DNA of 64,000 nt from Actinomycetes bacterium (GTDB taxonomy: Bacteria > Actinomycetota > Actinomycetes > Jiangellales > Jiangellaceae): NCBI GenBank assembly GCA_021793295.1, contig JAJYTA010000005.1, forward strand, positions 1 through 64,000, written 5' to 3'. The notes beneath the pieces are model-generated. The model saw nothing but the letters and a program-made list of their open reading frames with translations. It had not been told where the DNA came from and made no database searches. Both the position numbers and the translations under genes were made by a program. Positions 51,427 through 61,637 of this stretch are shown here, one piece after another (position 1 is the stretch's first letter; every line of letters begins with the position of its first letter).

Positions 51427-52605
51427 TCACGGCAGCCACGTCCGCGCGGCGGCCTCGCGGCTGCCGGACGAGTCGAACGCCTGCAAACCTCGCACCTGAA
51501 CAGCGCGGCTGATGTCGCTGGGCGAGATGATGCCGACGACGCGATGCTCGTCGTCGAGCACGACCGCCCGCCCGTCGGTGCCGTGCTGCATCCGTCGCAG
51601 CAGTTCCACCAACGGCTCGTTCGGCTCGCTGATCGGCAGCTCCTCCGGTGGGCAGGCGATGTCTCGAAGCCGGGTGGTCGCGCGGTCCTCGTGGCGCACC
51701 TCCCGGACTCGGTTCAACGTGACCAGCCCCAGCAGGCGCCGATCGGCGTCGAGCAACGGGTACGAGGAATGGCGGTGCGTCCATGCCTGGTCGGCGATGA
51801 ACCGGTCCAGCGGCAGGTCCGGATCCACCGCTATCGGGTCGGTCGTCATCACGTCACCCGCGCGGACGCCACGCAGGGTCTCGCTGAGCCGGCTCTGGTA
51901 CTCCTCGGCGGTGGCGACGTTGACCAGGAACAGCCCGATGAGCACCAGCCAGAGTCCACCCAGCCCAGGTGTGAAGAGGACCTCCACGATGCCCAGCACG
52001 ATCAGGAACACCCCGAAGAACCGCCCGGCCTTGGCGGCGGTCACCGCCGCTCGTGCCCGATCGCCGCGCCAGGCCCACAGCGCCGCGCGCAGCACCCGGC
52101 CGCCGTCCAACGGGGCTGCCGGGATCAGGTTGAACACGGCGAGCAGGACGTTGATGCCCGCGAGATAGGCGAACATGCCGACCACCAGATCGTCGGCCCC
52201 TGCGGCCAGCAGGATCGCGGCCACGATCATCGAGACGACCGCGGCGGCCAGGCTGGTCAGTGGCCCGACGACGGCGATGCGGAAGTCAGCTCCCGGGGTC
52301 CGGGGCTCGCCTTCGAGTTCGGCGACGCCGCCGAGCAGCCACAGCGTGATGCGCCGCACGTTGATCCCGTTGCGGATCGCGACGACGGAGTGCGCAATTT
52401 CGTGCGCCAGCAGGGAGACGAAGAACAGGATCGCCGTCACGACCCCGGCGACCACGTAGGCCCACGTACTGCGGTCCGGATACACAGCCGGGAACCGGCC
52501 AGCGGCCAGTCCGACCACGATGATCGCGCCGATCACCAAGACGCTGACATTGAGCCCGACCCGAACGCCGTAGATCGTCCCGAGACGTATCGACTCCCGC
52601 ATCAC
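51427..52605 (-). CDS. Site-2 protease family protein (M50) with C-terminal CBS domains
   Basis: LLAHEIAHSVVAIRNG, FNLIPAAPLDGGRVLRA; CBS-like C-terminus. Confidence 0.95.
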   Translation of the reverse strand: MMRESIRLGTIYGVRVGLNVSVLVIGAIIVVGLAAGRFPAVYPDRSTWAYVVAGVVTAILFFVSLLAHEIAHSVVAIRNGINVRRITLWLLGGVAELEGEPRTPGADFRIAVVGPLTSLAAAVVSMIVAAILLAAGADDLVVGMFAYLAGINVLLAVFNLIPAAPLDGGRVLRAALWAWRGDRARAAVTAAKAGRFFGVFLIVLGIVEVLFTPGLGGLWLVLIGLFLVNVATAEEYQSRLSETLRGVRAGDVMTTDPIAVDPDLPLDRFIADQAWTHRHSSYPLLDADRRLLGLVTLNRVREVRHEDRATTRLRDIACPPEELPISEPNEPLVELLRRMQHGTDGRAVVLDDEHRVVGIISPSDISRAVQVRGLQAFDSSGSREAAARTWLP

Positions 52606-52690
52606 GCCTCACCCACCTTCCCTGGTCATCCGATGATGTTGGTGTACCCGGGAGCGCGCCGGCTCAACGGCGACGTATCACCATTGTCGC

Positions 52691-54112
52691 TCAGGCCGGC
52701 GGCGCAGCGAGATCAGCCAGCGCGGACAGCGCCGCGGTGAAGCACGCTTGCGGCGGCTTGACCAGACCGGCGCCGACCTGGCCGGTGCCCGCCACGCGGC
52801 CGGCCATGCCGGTGTTGATCTGCGGCAGGATGCCCGTGCGAGCGACGCGCGTGACGTCGATGCCGGTCGGGGCGCCGCGGAAGTCCAGGATGGGGAATGC
52901 GTAGGCAGGATTCTCGGCCAGCGTGATCTCGTACATGAGCCGGCTGGTCGACAACGCGTCGGGCACACTGCCGCCGACGAAGCGCACGATCGCCGGCGCC
53001 GCCGCCATCGCGAAGCCGCCGAGCCCCATCGTCTCGGTGATCGCGGAGTCGCCGATGTCGGGGTTGGCGTCCTCGGGCCCATATCCGGCGAGGTACAGGC
53101 CGGCTGGGGTCTCGGCCGGCGCAGTGAACCACTGCTGGCCGGTGCCCGAGACCTGGATGCCGAACTCGGTGCCGTTGCGCGCCATGGTGGTCACGACGGT
53201 GCTGCCCGGGATGTCCGCGGCCGCCGAGGTCTGCAGTTTCGCGGCCGGCATGACGAGATTGAGGAAGAAGTGGTCGTTACCGGCGATGAACCGGGCCACG
53301 TCCGCGGTCTGCGAGGACGCCGCCGTACCGGCGACGAGATGGGGCAACAGTTCGCGCAGCAGCATCAGCGTCCCGGCCCGGTTGCGGTTGTGCCCTTCGT
53401 CGCCCATCTGCACCATCTGCGCGACGATGCCCTTGATGTCGAGGCGACCATGGGCGCGAACAGCCGCGTGCAGGACCGGGCCGAGCACGTCGCTCATCCA
53501 GTGCAGCCGTTCGATGACCTCAGGGGAGTAGGCGCCGTACCGTAGGACCTTCCCGAGGCCTTCGTTCAGTGAGCACCACGCGGTGGCGTCGTTCGCCTCG
53601 TCACGCAGTTCGAAGACCCACATCGACGGCGACAAAACACCGGCCATCGGGCCGACCGCACCGTGATGATGGCATGGCTCCAACGTGATGCCGCGGCCGT
53701 CGGCCAGCATCCGTTCCGCCTCGCTCGGTGAGTCGCTCAAGCCCTCGAACAGAATCGCGCCGATCAGGGCGCCGCGCATCGGCCCGGAGGCTTCGTCCCA
53801 GGTCAGCGGCGGTCCGGCATGCAGGAACCGACCCGGCTCCAAGCCCAGGGCCGCATGTGCCGGACGGACATCGACCAGCTCGGCGGTGGAGGCCAGCATC
53901 CGCTCGACGGCTCGGTCGTTCGCCGCGCTGCGACGTGGGTCGGCCATCACCCGCATCAGGCTCGCCTCGGTTCCCGGCCATGGCGGGCGCCAATCGACGC
54001 TGGTGACGGGCACGGCCTGCGCGAGTAGCGACTCGGTGAGCAGCTCGACACCGGCGGTGACGGCGCGCGGTGCCTCGTCGAGCAGGCGGGCGCGGCTTCG
54101 GGCGGCGTTCAT
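52691..54112 (-). CDS. DUF1116 protein (YlbE/AllG-like)
   Basis: LEPCHHHGAVGPMAGVLSPSMWVFELRDEANDATAWCSLNEGLGKVLRYGAY; MGDEGHNRNRAGTLML. Confidence 0.92.
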   Translation of the reverse strand: MNAARSRARLLDEAPRAVTAGVELLTESLLAQAVPVTSVDWRPPWPGTEASLMRVMADPRRSAANDRAVERMLASTAELVDVRPAHAALGLEPGRFLHAGPPLTWDEASGPMRGALIGAILFEGLSDSPSEAERMLADGRGITLEPCHHHGAVGPMAGVLSPSMWVFELRDEANDATAWCSLNEGLGKVLRYGAYSPEVIERLHWMSDVLGPVLHAAVRAHGRLDIKGIVAQMVQMGDEGHNRNRAGTLMLLRELLPHLVAGTAASSQTADVARFIAGNDHFFLNLVMPAAKLQTSAAADIPGSTVVTTMARNGTEFGIQVSGTGQQWFTAPAETPAGLYLAGYGPEDANPDIGDSAITETMGLGGFAMAAAPAIVRFVGGSVPDALSTSRLMYEITLAENPAYAFPILDFRGAPTGIDVTRVARTGILPQINTGMAGRVAGTGQVGAGLVKPPQACFTAALSALADLAAPPA

Positions 54113-55596
54113 GAGCCCGCCTGGACGAGTCCGACCGCGGTGCGGGCGGCCTCGGCGTTGGACAGGTGAACCGACGCGCCGGCCGCGGCCAGGGCGTTGG
54201 CCTGACGTTCGAGTCCCTGGGGGTCGTCGGTGGTGCCGATGAGCGAGACGACGACGGCCAAGTCGGCACCTCGAGCCTGAGCCCGCTCACGTGCTCGGCT
54301 GATCGCCGGCGCCAGATCGGAGACGGGATCCGGATGGGCACCGTGGCCGAGCACGACATCGAGCAGGACGACCCGGCTGCCCGGCTCCTCGGCCTCGGCG
54401 AGCAGCCGCTCGATCCGCTGCGAACCGTCGATCATCGGGTGCGGGCGGCCCCGGGTGAGCTCGTCGTCCCCGAAATCGATCATCACGTGACCGTCTGCGT
54501 GCAGGTCGCCGCCCAGCTGCCAGTCCGGCCGCAGCGCGACGTTCGAGCGAATCGGTCCGAGCGCGGCGCTGGCGATCACCATCGCCTCGTCGCACAACGT
54601 GCCGCCGGAGAACAGACCGGTGACGCGACCGTACGCTCCCAAGCGCGTCATCGGCGCCGGCCACGAGCGCGGCGGGCGCCAGCGACCCCCGGCGGCCGTG
54701 ACGACGGAATGAGCGGCCGCGGTGAGGTCGGGCTGGCCCAGGCCGAGCAGCGCGAACACGACCGGCTTCGCCGCAACCGCCGCCTTGGCCCGTACGGCGT
54801 CGGCGACGTCGGGCGCCGGCGGCTTGCTGATGACCACGATGATCTCCGTCGACGGATCCGCGGCGAGCAGGTCGAGCGCCGCGATCGTGGCGGCCCCGCC
54901 GACGGGAGCGGACAGGTCGCGCCCGCCCACCCCCAAGCAATGGCTCACGCCGACGCCGGCGTCGTCGATCAGGCACATGACCTGCTGCGCACCGGTTCCA
55001 GAAGCGGCCACGACCCCGACCGGCCCGGGGCGCACGACGTTGGCGAAGCCGAGCCCCGCGCCGTTGATCACTGCCGTCCCGCAGTCCGGTCCCATCACCA
55101 GCAGGCCACGACGTGATGCCTCCTGCTTGAGCCGGATCTCGTGGGCGAGCGGGACGTTGTCGGAGAAGACCATGACGCTCAGCCCGTGCTCCAAGGCGTC
55201 CATCGCCTCGACGAACGCATACGGCCCAGGAGTCGAGATCACCGCGATGGTGGCCCCGGACCGGGCGGCGGCCGAGCCGACGGTTCGCGGCTGCGCCTCG
55301 CTGTCGAACCCGCCGTGCGCTGCGGAAGGACGCTCGGCTAGCGCCGCGTCGACGGTGGTGAGGGCCCGTTGCAGTGCTTCGGGCTCGTCTGCGTGGACGG
55401 CGACGAGCAGGTCGTTGGGGCCGGCACCGGCCGGCGGATCGAACCCGAGGTTGCCGAGCAGGTCGAGATTGAGATCGGTGGCCATGGCCACGAGTGCGGC
55501 CACGACGCCGGGCTCCGCCGCCACGGTCTGACTGACCTGCATCAACGCCACGGAGTCGTGGTAGGCGCCGGCGCGGAGCTCGAGATGACGTGTCAT
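54109..55596 (-). CDS. FdrA/AllF-like protein (acyl-CoA synthetase fold)
   Basis: YHDSVALMQVSQTVAAEPGV, VFSDNVPLAHEIRLKQEASRRGLLVMGPDCGTAVING; ATGA overlap with the next gene. Confidence 0.93.
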   Translation of the reverse strand: MTRHLELRAGAYHDSVALMQVSQTVAAEPGVVAALVAMATDLNLDLLGNLGFDPPAGAGPNDLLVAVHADEPEALQRALTTVDAALAERPSAAHGGFDSEAQPRTVGSAAARSGATIAVISTPGPYAFVEAMDALEHGLSVMVFSDNVPLAHEIRLKQEASRRGLLVMGPDCGTAVINGAGLGFANVVRPGPVGVVAASGTGAQQVMCLIDDAGVGVSHCLGVGGRDLSAPVGGAATIAALDLLAADPSTEIIVVISKPPAPDVADAVRAKAAVAAKPVVFALLGLGQPDLTAAAHSVVTAAGGRWRPPRSWPAPMTRLGAYGRVTGLFSGGTLCDEAMVIASAALGPIRSNVALRPDWQLGGDLHADGHVMIDFGDDELTRGRPHPMIDGSQRIERLLAEAEEPGSRVVLLDVVLGHGAHPDPVSDLAPAISRARERAQARGADLAVVVSLIGTTDDPQGLERQANALAAAGASVHLSNAEAARTAVGLVQAGS

Positions 55597-56501
55597 ACGG
55601 GCCTCCGGCGGCGCAGCGCAGCCACCGCGCCGAGATACATCGCCGCACCCGAGGTGTGACCCACCCGGAGCAACGCCTGGCCGGAGGCGGTCAGATCAGC
55701 TCCCGGAGTGCCGAGTGCCTCCACGAACCGCGTGAGCTGCCGCACGGCCAGACCGGTCTGGGCCAGGTGCAGCAAACCGGCCGACAGCGCCGTCGTCCGT
55801 TCGAACGGACGCCCGGCGGCGATGGCCGCGGCCAGCGACGAAGTGGCCGCATCTCCAGCGGCGTGCAAGGCCACCAGCGCAGCGGTGAGCACGTCGTCGC
55901 CGGCCGGGGTGAGACCAGGGCCGAAGCCGAGCAGCGCCTGGACCGGCGCGGCCAGCGCGGTCGGTGACACCGCGCCGCCGGCGAGCACCATGGCGAGCTC
56001 GTCGGCGTACTCGACGAGCGCCGGCGGCAGGTCCGGCGTCGGACAGCCCGCGGCACGGGCGAAGCAGCTCCCGGGGTCGGTGAGCACGGGCGGGCGAACC
56101 GGACGCCACCGGATCGTCGTGACGACGGCACCGGGGAGCTGGACCCGCCCGGAACCGACGGCCACCACCGTCCCCACCTCTGCGTACGGCACGGAGCCGT
56201 CGACGGTGAGCGCACATGGCAGCGCCCCGCCAGCCCCGGCCGTCACGCAGACGACCTGCGGTGCCGCGGCCTCGACCACGATCGCGACCAGGCGTGAGGT
56301 GGCGGCGACCACGCGGGCGCGGCGCACGGGCGCGCGGAGCAACGACACCAGTGGGCTACTGGCCACGCCCGGCACGACCTGACCCGACGCGTCGGGCGGA
56401 TCGGCTGAACACACCGGGACCAGCACCGATGGCTCCGTTCGCGGATCAGTGGACCTGAGGTACTGCCATGAACGTAGCTGGGCCGATAGCGTCACCCGCA
56501 T
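55593..56501 (-). CDS. DUF2877 protein (YlbF/AllH-like)
   Basis: ALLGFGPGLTPAGDDVLTAALVALHA motif; start uncertain because it overlaps the divergent pucR-like 5' end. Confidence 0.85.
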   Translation of the reverse strand: MRVTLSAQLRSWQYLRSTDPRTEPSVLVPVCSADPPDASGQVVPGVASSPLVSLLRAPVRRARVVAATSRLVAIVVEAAAPQVVCVTAGAGGALPCALTVDGSVPYAEVGTVVAVGSGRVQLPGAVVTTIRWRPVRPPVLTDPGSCFARAAGCPTPDLPPALVEYADELAMVLAGGAVSPTALAAPVQALLGFGPGLTPAGDDVLTAALVALHAAGDAATSSLAAAIAAGRPFERTTALSAGLLHLAQTGLAVRQLTRFVEALGTPGADLTASGQALLRVGHTSGAAMYLGAVAALRRRRPV

Positions 56502-58257
56502 GGGAAAACTTGCCAACGATGGTCGCTCGGCTTCGCCGGAGTTGCCAGCAGCCTCCGCCGACGACCGGGCCAGGCACGATTCCCTGCCGGAGCCGGAAGT
56601 CACGTGGCCGACGCATGCCGTGCCGGGCTTGACCATCCGCAAGGCCATGGAGATCCCCGCTTTGGCCGGCGCTCGGCTGTTGGCCGGTGCAGGTGGTCTC
56701 GAGCGCGTGGTGCAGCGCGCCAACATCATGGAGGTGCCCGACATCCTGCCGTGGGTCAAGCCGCACGAGTTGCTGCTCACGACCGGGTACCCGTTGCGCA
56801 ACACGCCGCAGGGGCTGCCATCGCTGGTGGTCGACCTCAACGCCCGCGGGGTGGCGGCCATCGGCGTGAAGCTGCACCGCTACCTCAGCCAGTTGCCGGG
56901 CGAGATGATCGAGGAGGCCGACCGGCTGGGGTTGCCGCTCCTGCTCCTGCCCGACGCGGTCGGCTTCGACGACATCTTGAACCAGGTCCTCACCGGTGTG
57001 CTCAATCGGCAAGCCTCGGCGCTCGAGCGCTCGTGGGAGGTGCACCAGGCCTTGCTGTCGGTGGTCCTGGAAGGCGGCGGACTGCGGGAACTGGCGGTCA
57101 AGACCTCCGCCGTGCTCGGGGTGTCGGTGTTCATCACCAGCTCCGACGGCCGGGTCCTGGCAGAGGCCGGCTCGCCGGAGGAGCTCGCGGCCTGGCGCGA
57201 CACGGCGTGTTTCGACTCGGCCGGGCGGTTCCGCATCGAGGATGGCCGCGGCGGTGTGCACACCCACGCCGACGTGCCAGGACGCCATGCGGTGGTGCCG
57301 ATCGTGGCCGGGCGGGTCGATCACGGCAGGATCGTGGCCTTCGCCCGAGGCCGCGAGATCGACCGCAGCGACGTCATGGTGCTCGAACGGGCTGCGACGG
57401 TCGCCGCGCTCGCGGTGAACAAGCAGCTCGCCGTCACCGCTGTGGAGAGCAAGTATCAAGGTGATTTCCTGCGCGACGTCCTGGCTGGGCGGGGCGGCGG
57501 ACGAGACCAGGTGGTGGCGCACTGCGAGTCGTTGGGCTGGGACGTCGACCGCGAGCTGGTGGTCGTGGTGTCCGAGCTCGACCCGGAGGACACCCCGGCG
57601 GCGGTAGCCGGTCCACAGCGCAGGCCGGTGCAGGAGCGGTTCACCGTCGCCTGGCAGAACGTCGTTGCCCGCCGCGACAGCCGCGCGGCGGTGGTCGGCT
57701 TCACCCAGGAAGTCGTGGCGTTGCTGGCGCCGAAAGTTTCGCGGGACCCCGACACCCTGGTGCGCGAGGTGGTCCGCCAGGTAGCTAACGAGGGCGGTAG
57801 CGGGCGCCGCTCGTTCTCCACCGGGGTCAGCCGGCTCGTCCGTGATCCCGCGGAGCTCCCGCACGCCTACGAGCAGGCCCGGCGCGCGGTCCAGGTCGGG
57901 CGCCAGCTCAACGGTGCCGGCTCACTCGCGCACTTCGACGGCCTCGGCTCGTTCCGGCTGCTCAGCCTGATCGAGGACCGAGAGGAGCTGCGTGGCTTCG
58001 CCCGCGAGACTCTGCACGAACTGGCGCGTCCGGACGACGACGAGATGGAGGACCTGCGCAACACGCTGAAAGTGCTGCTGGAGACCAATCTCAACGTCGC
58101 CGAGGCCGCGCGGCAGCTGCACTTTCACTACAACACCTTGCGGTACCGGATCGGCAAGCTGGAGCGGATCGTCGGGCCGTTCACGACCGACCCGGAGCTG
58201 CGCCTCGACCTCGCGCTGGCGCTGAAGGTGCTGCAGATGCGCGGCGTACCCCGGTGA
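56500..58257 (+). CDS. PucR-family transcriptional regulator
   Basis: LTIRKAMEIPALAGARLLAGAGGLERVVQRANIMEVPDI; C-terminal HTH LKVLLETNLNVAEAARQLHFHYNTLRYRIGKLE; exact start uncertain (56449 to about 56620). Confidence 0.93.
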   Translation: MGKLANDGRSASPELPAASADDRARHDSLPEPEVTWPTHAVPGLTIRKAMEIPALAGARLLAGAGGLERVVQRANIMEVPDILPWVKPHELLLTTGYPLRNTPQGLPSLVVDLNARGVAAIGVKLHRYLSQLPGEMIEEADRLGLPLLLLPDAVGFDDILNQVLTGVLNRQASALERSWEVHQALLSVVLEGGGLRELAVKTSAVLGVSVFITSSDGRVLAEAGSPEELAAWRDTACFDSAGRFRIEDGRGGVHTHADVPGRHAVVPIVAGRVDHGRIVAFARGREIDRSDVMVLERAATVAALAVNKQLAVTAVESKYQGDFLRDVLAGRGGGRDQVVAHCESLGWDVDRELVVVVSELDPEDTPAAVAGPQRRPVQERFTVAWQNVVARRDSRAAVVGFTQEVVALLAPKVSRDPDTLVREVVRQVANEGGSGRRSFSTGVSRLVRDPAELPHAYEQARRAVQVGRQLNGAGSLAHFDGLGSFRLLSLIEDREELRGFARETLHELARPDDDEMEDLRNTLKVLLETNLNVAEAARQLHFHYNTLRYRIGKLERIVGPFTTDPELRLDLALALKVLQMRGVPR

Positions 58258-58327
58258 TCGACACGACCTACGATGGCTCGGGCGACAGCGGAGGCCTGTC
58301 GATCACCGCGTAGAGGAGAGTTGCGTC

Positions 58328-59491
58328 ATGACCGACCTGTCGATCGGCGTGGTCGGCCTGGGGACACGGTCCGGGCTCGCACTGCATGCACACCACCCGG
58401 AAGCAGGATCGGCGGTGGTGGCTGTGTGCGACCCCGTCGAAGCGCGGCGGCAGCGCGCTCGGGAGACCTACGGCGAACAGGTTGTCGCCACTGCCGATCA
58501 CCGCGACCTGCTCGATGCCGGCCTGGACGCGGTGTTCGTGCTCACACCGGACCACGTGCACGCCGGGATGGCCATCGATTTTCTGGCCGCCGGCGTGGCG
58601 GTCTACGTGGAGAAGCCGTTGGCGATCAGCGTCGACGACTGTGACGCGGTCCTGCACGCGGCGCGCGAGACCGACAGCCTGCTCTATGTCGGGCACAACA
58701 TGCGTCACATGCCGGTCGTGCAAGAGATGCGCAGGCTGGTTCTCGACGGCGCGATCGGTACCGTCAAGGCGATCTGGTGCCGGCATTTCGTCGGGCACGG
58801 CGGTGACTTCTACTTCAAGGACTGGCACGCCGACCGGCGCTACACCAACAGCCTGCTGCTGCAGAAGGGCGCCCACGACATCGACGTCATCCATTGGCTG
58901 GCCGGCGGTTTCGCTACCCAGGTTCAAGCCATGGGGACACTGGCGGTCTACGGCGACATCGACGACCGGGCTTCGCGCGGCGACGAGCTCATGCACGATT
59001 GGTACGACCCGGAACACAACTGGCCGCCGCGGTCGCTGCGCGGCCTGCACCCGGTCATCGACGTCGAAGACCTCAGCCAGGTGAACCTGCGCTTGGACAA
59101 CGGTGTTCTCGCGACGTACCAGCAATGCCATTTCACCCCGGACTACTGGCGCAACTACACGGTGATCGGCGATCACGGCCGGATGGAGAACTTCGGTGAC
59201 ATGGACGGCGCGGTGATCCGGGTGTGGAACGCCGGCCGGCACGGCTACCGGGCCGACGCCGACCTCGAGGTTCCCGTGGCCAGCGGCACGGCCGGGCATG
59301 GTGGAGCCGACGCGCGCATCGTGGCCGAGTTCCTCGACGCCGTGCGCCACGGCACCGCCACCATCACCTCACCGGTGGCGGCTCGCCAGGCGGTTGCGGC
59401 GGGCTGCGCAGCCACCGACTCGATTCGCACCGGTGGCCGGATCGTCGACGTCGCCCCGCTGCCGTCCGCTCTGGCACCCATGGCAAGGTGA
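58328..59491 (+). CDS. Gfo/Idh/MocA-family oxidoreductase
   Basis: IGVVGLGTRSGLALHAHHPE, AVFVLTPDHVHAGMAIDFLAAGVAVYVEKPLA. Confidence 0.93.
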   Translation: MTDLSIGVVGLGTRSGLALHAHHPEAGSAVVAVCDPVEARRQRARETYGEQVVATADHRDLLDAGLDAVFVLTPDHVHAGMAIDFLAAGVAVYVEKPLAISVDDCDAVLHAARETDSLLYVGHNMRHMPVVQEMRRLVLDGAIGTVKAIWCRHFVGHGGDFYFKDWHADRRYTNSLLLQKGAHDIDVIHWLAGGFATQVQAMGTLAVYGDIDDRASRGDELMHDWYDPEHNWPPRSLRGLHPVIDVEDLSQVNLRLDNGVLATYQQCHFTPDYWRNYTVIGDHGRMENFGDMDGAVIRVWNAGRHGYRADADLEVPVASGTAGHGGADARIVAEFLDAVRHGTATITSPVAARQAVAAGCAATDSIRTGGRIVDVAPLPSALAPMAR

Positions 59492-59552
59492 GGGACTGAG
59501 CACGTGCGGTGGTGCTCGATGAACGTCATGTCAGTCGAAGGGATGTCGAGCC

Positions 59553-59990
59553 GTGGCCAAGCCCCCGCTTCCGCAGGACGTGAGTGATTTCCTCGCGCGG
59601 CCCAACCCTGCTGTGATGGCGGCAGTGCGCCCGGACGGTCAGCCGGTCACGGTCGCCACCTGGTACCTGTGGCAGGACGGCCGGGTGCTGATCAACCTCG
59701 ACGGTGCGCGCAAGCGGTTGGAGTATCTGCGCCACGACCCTCGGGTCAGCTTGACCGCGGTCGACGGAGAAAACTGGTATACCCACGTGAGCGTTCAGGG
59801 CCGGGTCGTGGAGTTGCTCGACGACACCGGGCTGGCGGACATCGATCGGCTCGCTCGGCACTACACCGGGAGCCCGTACCCCACCCGCGACCGCGCCCGC
59901 GTCAGCGCATGGATCGAGGTTGACCGCTGGCACGGCTGGGGCGCGATGGAGAACACCGACATCGCCCACCATCGGGGTGTGCGCCGCTGA
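59553..59990 (+). CDS. PPOX-class (F420- or FMN-dependent) flavin-binding protein
   Basis: DFLARPNPAVMAAVRPDGQPVTVATWYLWQDGRVLINLDGARKRLEYLRHDPRVSL. Confidence 0.9.
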   Translation: MAKPPLPQDVSDFLARPNPAVMAAVRPDGQPVTVATWYLWQDGRVLINLDGARKRLEYLRHDPRVSLTAVDGENWYTHVSVQGRVVELLDDTGLADIDRLARHYTGSPYPTRDRARVSAWIEVDRWHGWGAMENTDIAHHRGVRR

Positions 59991-60056
59991 GCGCTTGAGC
60001 CATCTGTGTAGGGCCTTGTGACCGGCAGTGGTTGCTGACCGGAGCGGTATCTCCTC

Positions 60057-60069
60057 GGCAGTAACTGCC
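60057..60069. promoter_or_regulatory. Perfect palindrome GGCAGT-A-ACTGCC upstream of the permease
   Basis: Sequence ggcagtaactgcc; a related GGCAGT half-site lies about 30 bp upstream. Confidence 0.4.
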
Positions 60070-60208
60070 CATGCTCTCGCTGCGCGGGGTGTCTACTTTG
60101 CCTGAAACGCGTGCGCGCGGATGATCGACGTCGGCCGTGCGTACCGGTCACGGCCGAAACGATCGCGGGAGCGGCACCGCTGCTGCCGCCCTCACAAGGA
60201 GGCGACGC

Positions 60209-61612
60209 GTGGCACTCGGCTGGAAAGTGGTCTACGGCGGACGGACGCCTCCGCCGGGGGAGGTGGTCCGCCCCGACGAGCGGCTCTCGTGGGCCCGCAC
60301 GGTCGGGCTGGGCGCCCAGCACGTCGTGGCGATGTTCGGTGCAACGTTCGTCTTCCCGCTGGTCATGGGGCTCAACGCGCAGCTGGCGATCATGATGAGC
60401 GGGGTGGCGACGATCTGCTTCCTGCTGATCGTCCAGGGCAAGGTGCCCAGCTACCTCGGCACCAGCGCGTCGTTCGTGGGCGGGGTGGCCGCGATCCGGG
60501 CTCAGGGCGGCGACTCCCCGGACGTCACCGGCGCCATCCTCGTCGCGGGCCTGGTGCTGATCGGCGCGGGCGTGGCGATCCACGTGCTCGGCTCCGGCGT
60601 GCTGTACCGAGTGCTGCCGCCCGTCGTCACCGGTGCGGTCGTGATGCTCATCGGGTTCAACCTGGCGCCCGTGGTCGCCGACGTCTACTGGCCGCAGGAC
60701 CAGTGGATGGCGTTGATCGTCATGACCGCCGTGATCATGATGGCGGTGGGCCTGCGTGGGTTCCTGGGCCGGATCGCGATCTTCGTCGGCCTCGTGTTCG
60801 GCTATGCCCTGTCGTGGATCTTCGACCGGGTCTTCGGGCAGATCACCGCGTTCGACGCCACCGCGGGTGAAGTCACCACCCACTGGCGGGTGAACTTCGA
60901 CGCCCTCGGCGACGCCGATTGGTTCGGCTTCCCGGCCGCGACGACGGTCGCCGCCGACGGCACCGAGGTGGTCGGGTGGCACCTGCCGAGCTTCAACGCA
61001 GCCTTCATCCTGCTGGTCCTGCCCGCCGTCATCGCGCTCATCGCCGAGAACGCCGGGCACGTCAAGGCGGTGGCGGAGATGACCGACCGCGACCTCGACC
61101 CGGTGATGGGCAAGGCGATCGCCGCCGATGGTGTGGGTACCGTCGTGGCCTCGTCCGTCGGCGGCTCACCGACCACCACGTACGCCGAGAACATCGGCGT
61201 CATGGCGGCCACGCGCGTGTACTCCACCGCCGCTTACTACGTCGCGGCGCTGGTGGCGATCGGGTTCGGGTTCTCGCCGAAGTTCGGTGCCCTGGTCTCG
61301 GCCGTGCCAGGCGGGGTGCTCGGCGGTATCACCGTGGTGTTGTACGGCATGATCGGGATGCTCGGCGCGAAGATCTGGATCGAGAACGGCGTCGACTTCG
61401 CCAATCCGATCAATCTCGTGCCGGTGTCGGCGGGCATCATCATCGCCATCGGCGACACCTCGCTCGAAGTCACCGACGATTTCGTGCTCTCGGGTATCGC
61501 CCTGGGCACGCTGGTGACCATCGTGATGTACCACTTGTCGTACGTGGTTGCGCCGGACCACCTCAAGCAGGGCAGATCCGCCACAGGCGCGCCTCGGCCG
61601 AGCGAGGAATGA
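60209..61612 (+). CDS. NCS2 (UraA/uracil-xanthine) family permease
   Basis: GGSPTTTYAENIGVMAATRVYS motif, GLGAQHVVAMFGATFVFPLVMGLN; GTG at 60209. Confidence 0.94.
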   Translation: MALGWKVVYGGRTPPPGEVVRPDERLSWARTVGLGAQHVVAMFGATFVFPLVMGLNAQLAIMMSGVATICFLLIVQGKVPSYLGTSASFVGGVAAIRAQGGDSPDVTGAILVAGLVLIGAGVAIHVLGSGVLYRVLPPVVTGAVVMLIGFNLAPVVADVYWPQDQWMALIVMTAVIMMAVGLRGFLGRIAIFVGLVFGYALSWIFDRVFGQITAFDATAGEVTTHWRVNFDALGDADWFGFPAATTVAADGTEVVGWHLPSFNAAFILLVLPAVIALIAENAGHVKAVAEMTDRDLDPVMGKAIAADGVGTVVASSVGGSPTTTYAENIGVMAATRVYSTAAYYVAALVAIGFGFSPKFGALVSAVPGGVLGGITVVLYGMIGMLGAKIWIENGVDFANPINLVPVSAGIIIAIGDTSLEVTDDFVLSGIALGTLVTIVMYHLSYVVAPDHLKQGRSATGAPRPSEE

Positions 61613-61637
61613 GCATGCTGGGCGTCCCGGTAGGAGG

